Positions 15,042 through 15,073 of a stretch of 15,073 nucleotides of DNA are shown here, piece by piece. Position numbers and translations under genes: made by a program. The stretch is from an uncultured Eubacteriales bacterium. Lineage in GTDB: Bacteria; Bacillota; Clostridia; Christensenellales; Aristaeellaceae. The notes under the pieces are model-generated. The model was not told the DNA's origin. It saw only the letters and a list, made by a program, of their open reading frames with translations, and searched no databases. The stretch covers positions 1 through 15,073 of the forward strand of contig URUF01000047.1 in assembly GCA_900550955.1 (NCBI GenBank), in the 5' to 3' direction. Numbering within the stretch: the stretch's first letter is position 1; each line of letters begins with the position of its first letter.

Positions 15042-15073
15042 CCCGCGACGGCCTATTGGAGCCGTGCGCGGGC
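15042..15073 (+). terminator. Probable operon terminator, cut by the window end
   Basis: CCCGCGACGGC (15042-15052) pairs with GCCGT-G-CGCGGG (15061-15072) around loop CTATTGGA with one bulged G (15066). It lies 31 nt after the last stop codon. Any T run would fall outside the window, so terminator function is inferred. Confidence 0.55.

Overview
The window is a GC-rich, chromosomal-looking stretch with eight full protein genes, a complete addA gene, and short intergenic gaps carrying promoters, hairpins and terminators. Strong AAAGGAG/GGAGG ribosome binding sites, sigma-A-type promoters with 17-bp spacers, an AddA-type (not RecB) helicase-nuclease, lipoprotein and wall-binding proteins, and a Bacillus-type parS sequence all point to a GC-rich member of the Bacillota, most likely a Clostridia lineage. 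I cannot name the species. I see no phage, IS, CRISPR, rRNA or tRNA gene.

Left part, 1-3842. A minus-strand pair (membrane-anchored protein, then trmO) is read from a promoter at 1443-1471 and runs into a cluster of hairpins at 13-171. Divergent from it, a promoter at 1581-1609 drives a large protein (1648-3735) that joins a polytopic membrane domain to a PlsC-like acyltransferase domain with an altered catalytic motif. It converges on a lipoprotein gene, and two hairpins separate the two ends.

Middle part, 3854-9664. On the minus strand lie a lipoprotein with five peptidoglycan-binding repeats and no visible enzyme domain, then addA, with no addB beside it. Between addA and the divergent glgP is the most striking DNA of the window. 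Two perfect 16-bp palindromes, TGTTTCACGTGAAACA, match the Firmicute parS (ParB/Spo0J binding) sequence. One abuts the addA -35 box. The other is the centre of a perfect 54-bp palindrome. This suggests an origin-proximal position and possible coupling of chromosome segregation to repair-gene expression.

Right part, 9665-15073. glgP (glycogen phosphorylase) ends in a strong terminator followed by a hairpin-rich gap. After a promoter at 12377-12405 and a leader of about 165 nt comes an apparent operon: an MBL-fold hydrolase, a VOC/glyoxalase I-like enzyme, a secreted two-SH3-domain protein and a small secreted protein of unknown function. The terminator of that operon is cut by the window end.

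The glgP terminator hairpin and the one between the acyltransferase and lipoprotein genes are near-identical and differ by a compensated base pair, so they look like copies of one conserved element.
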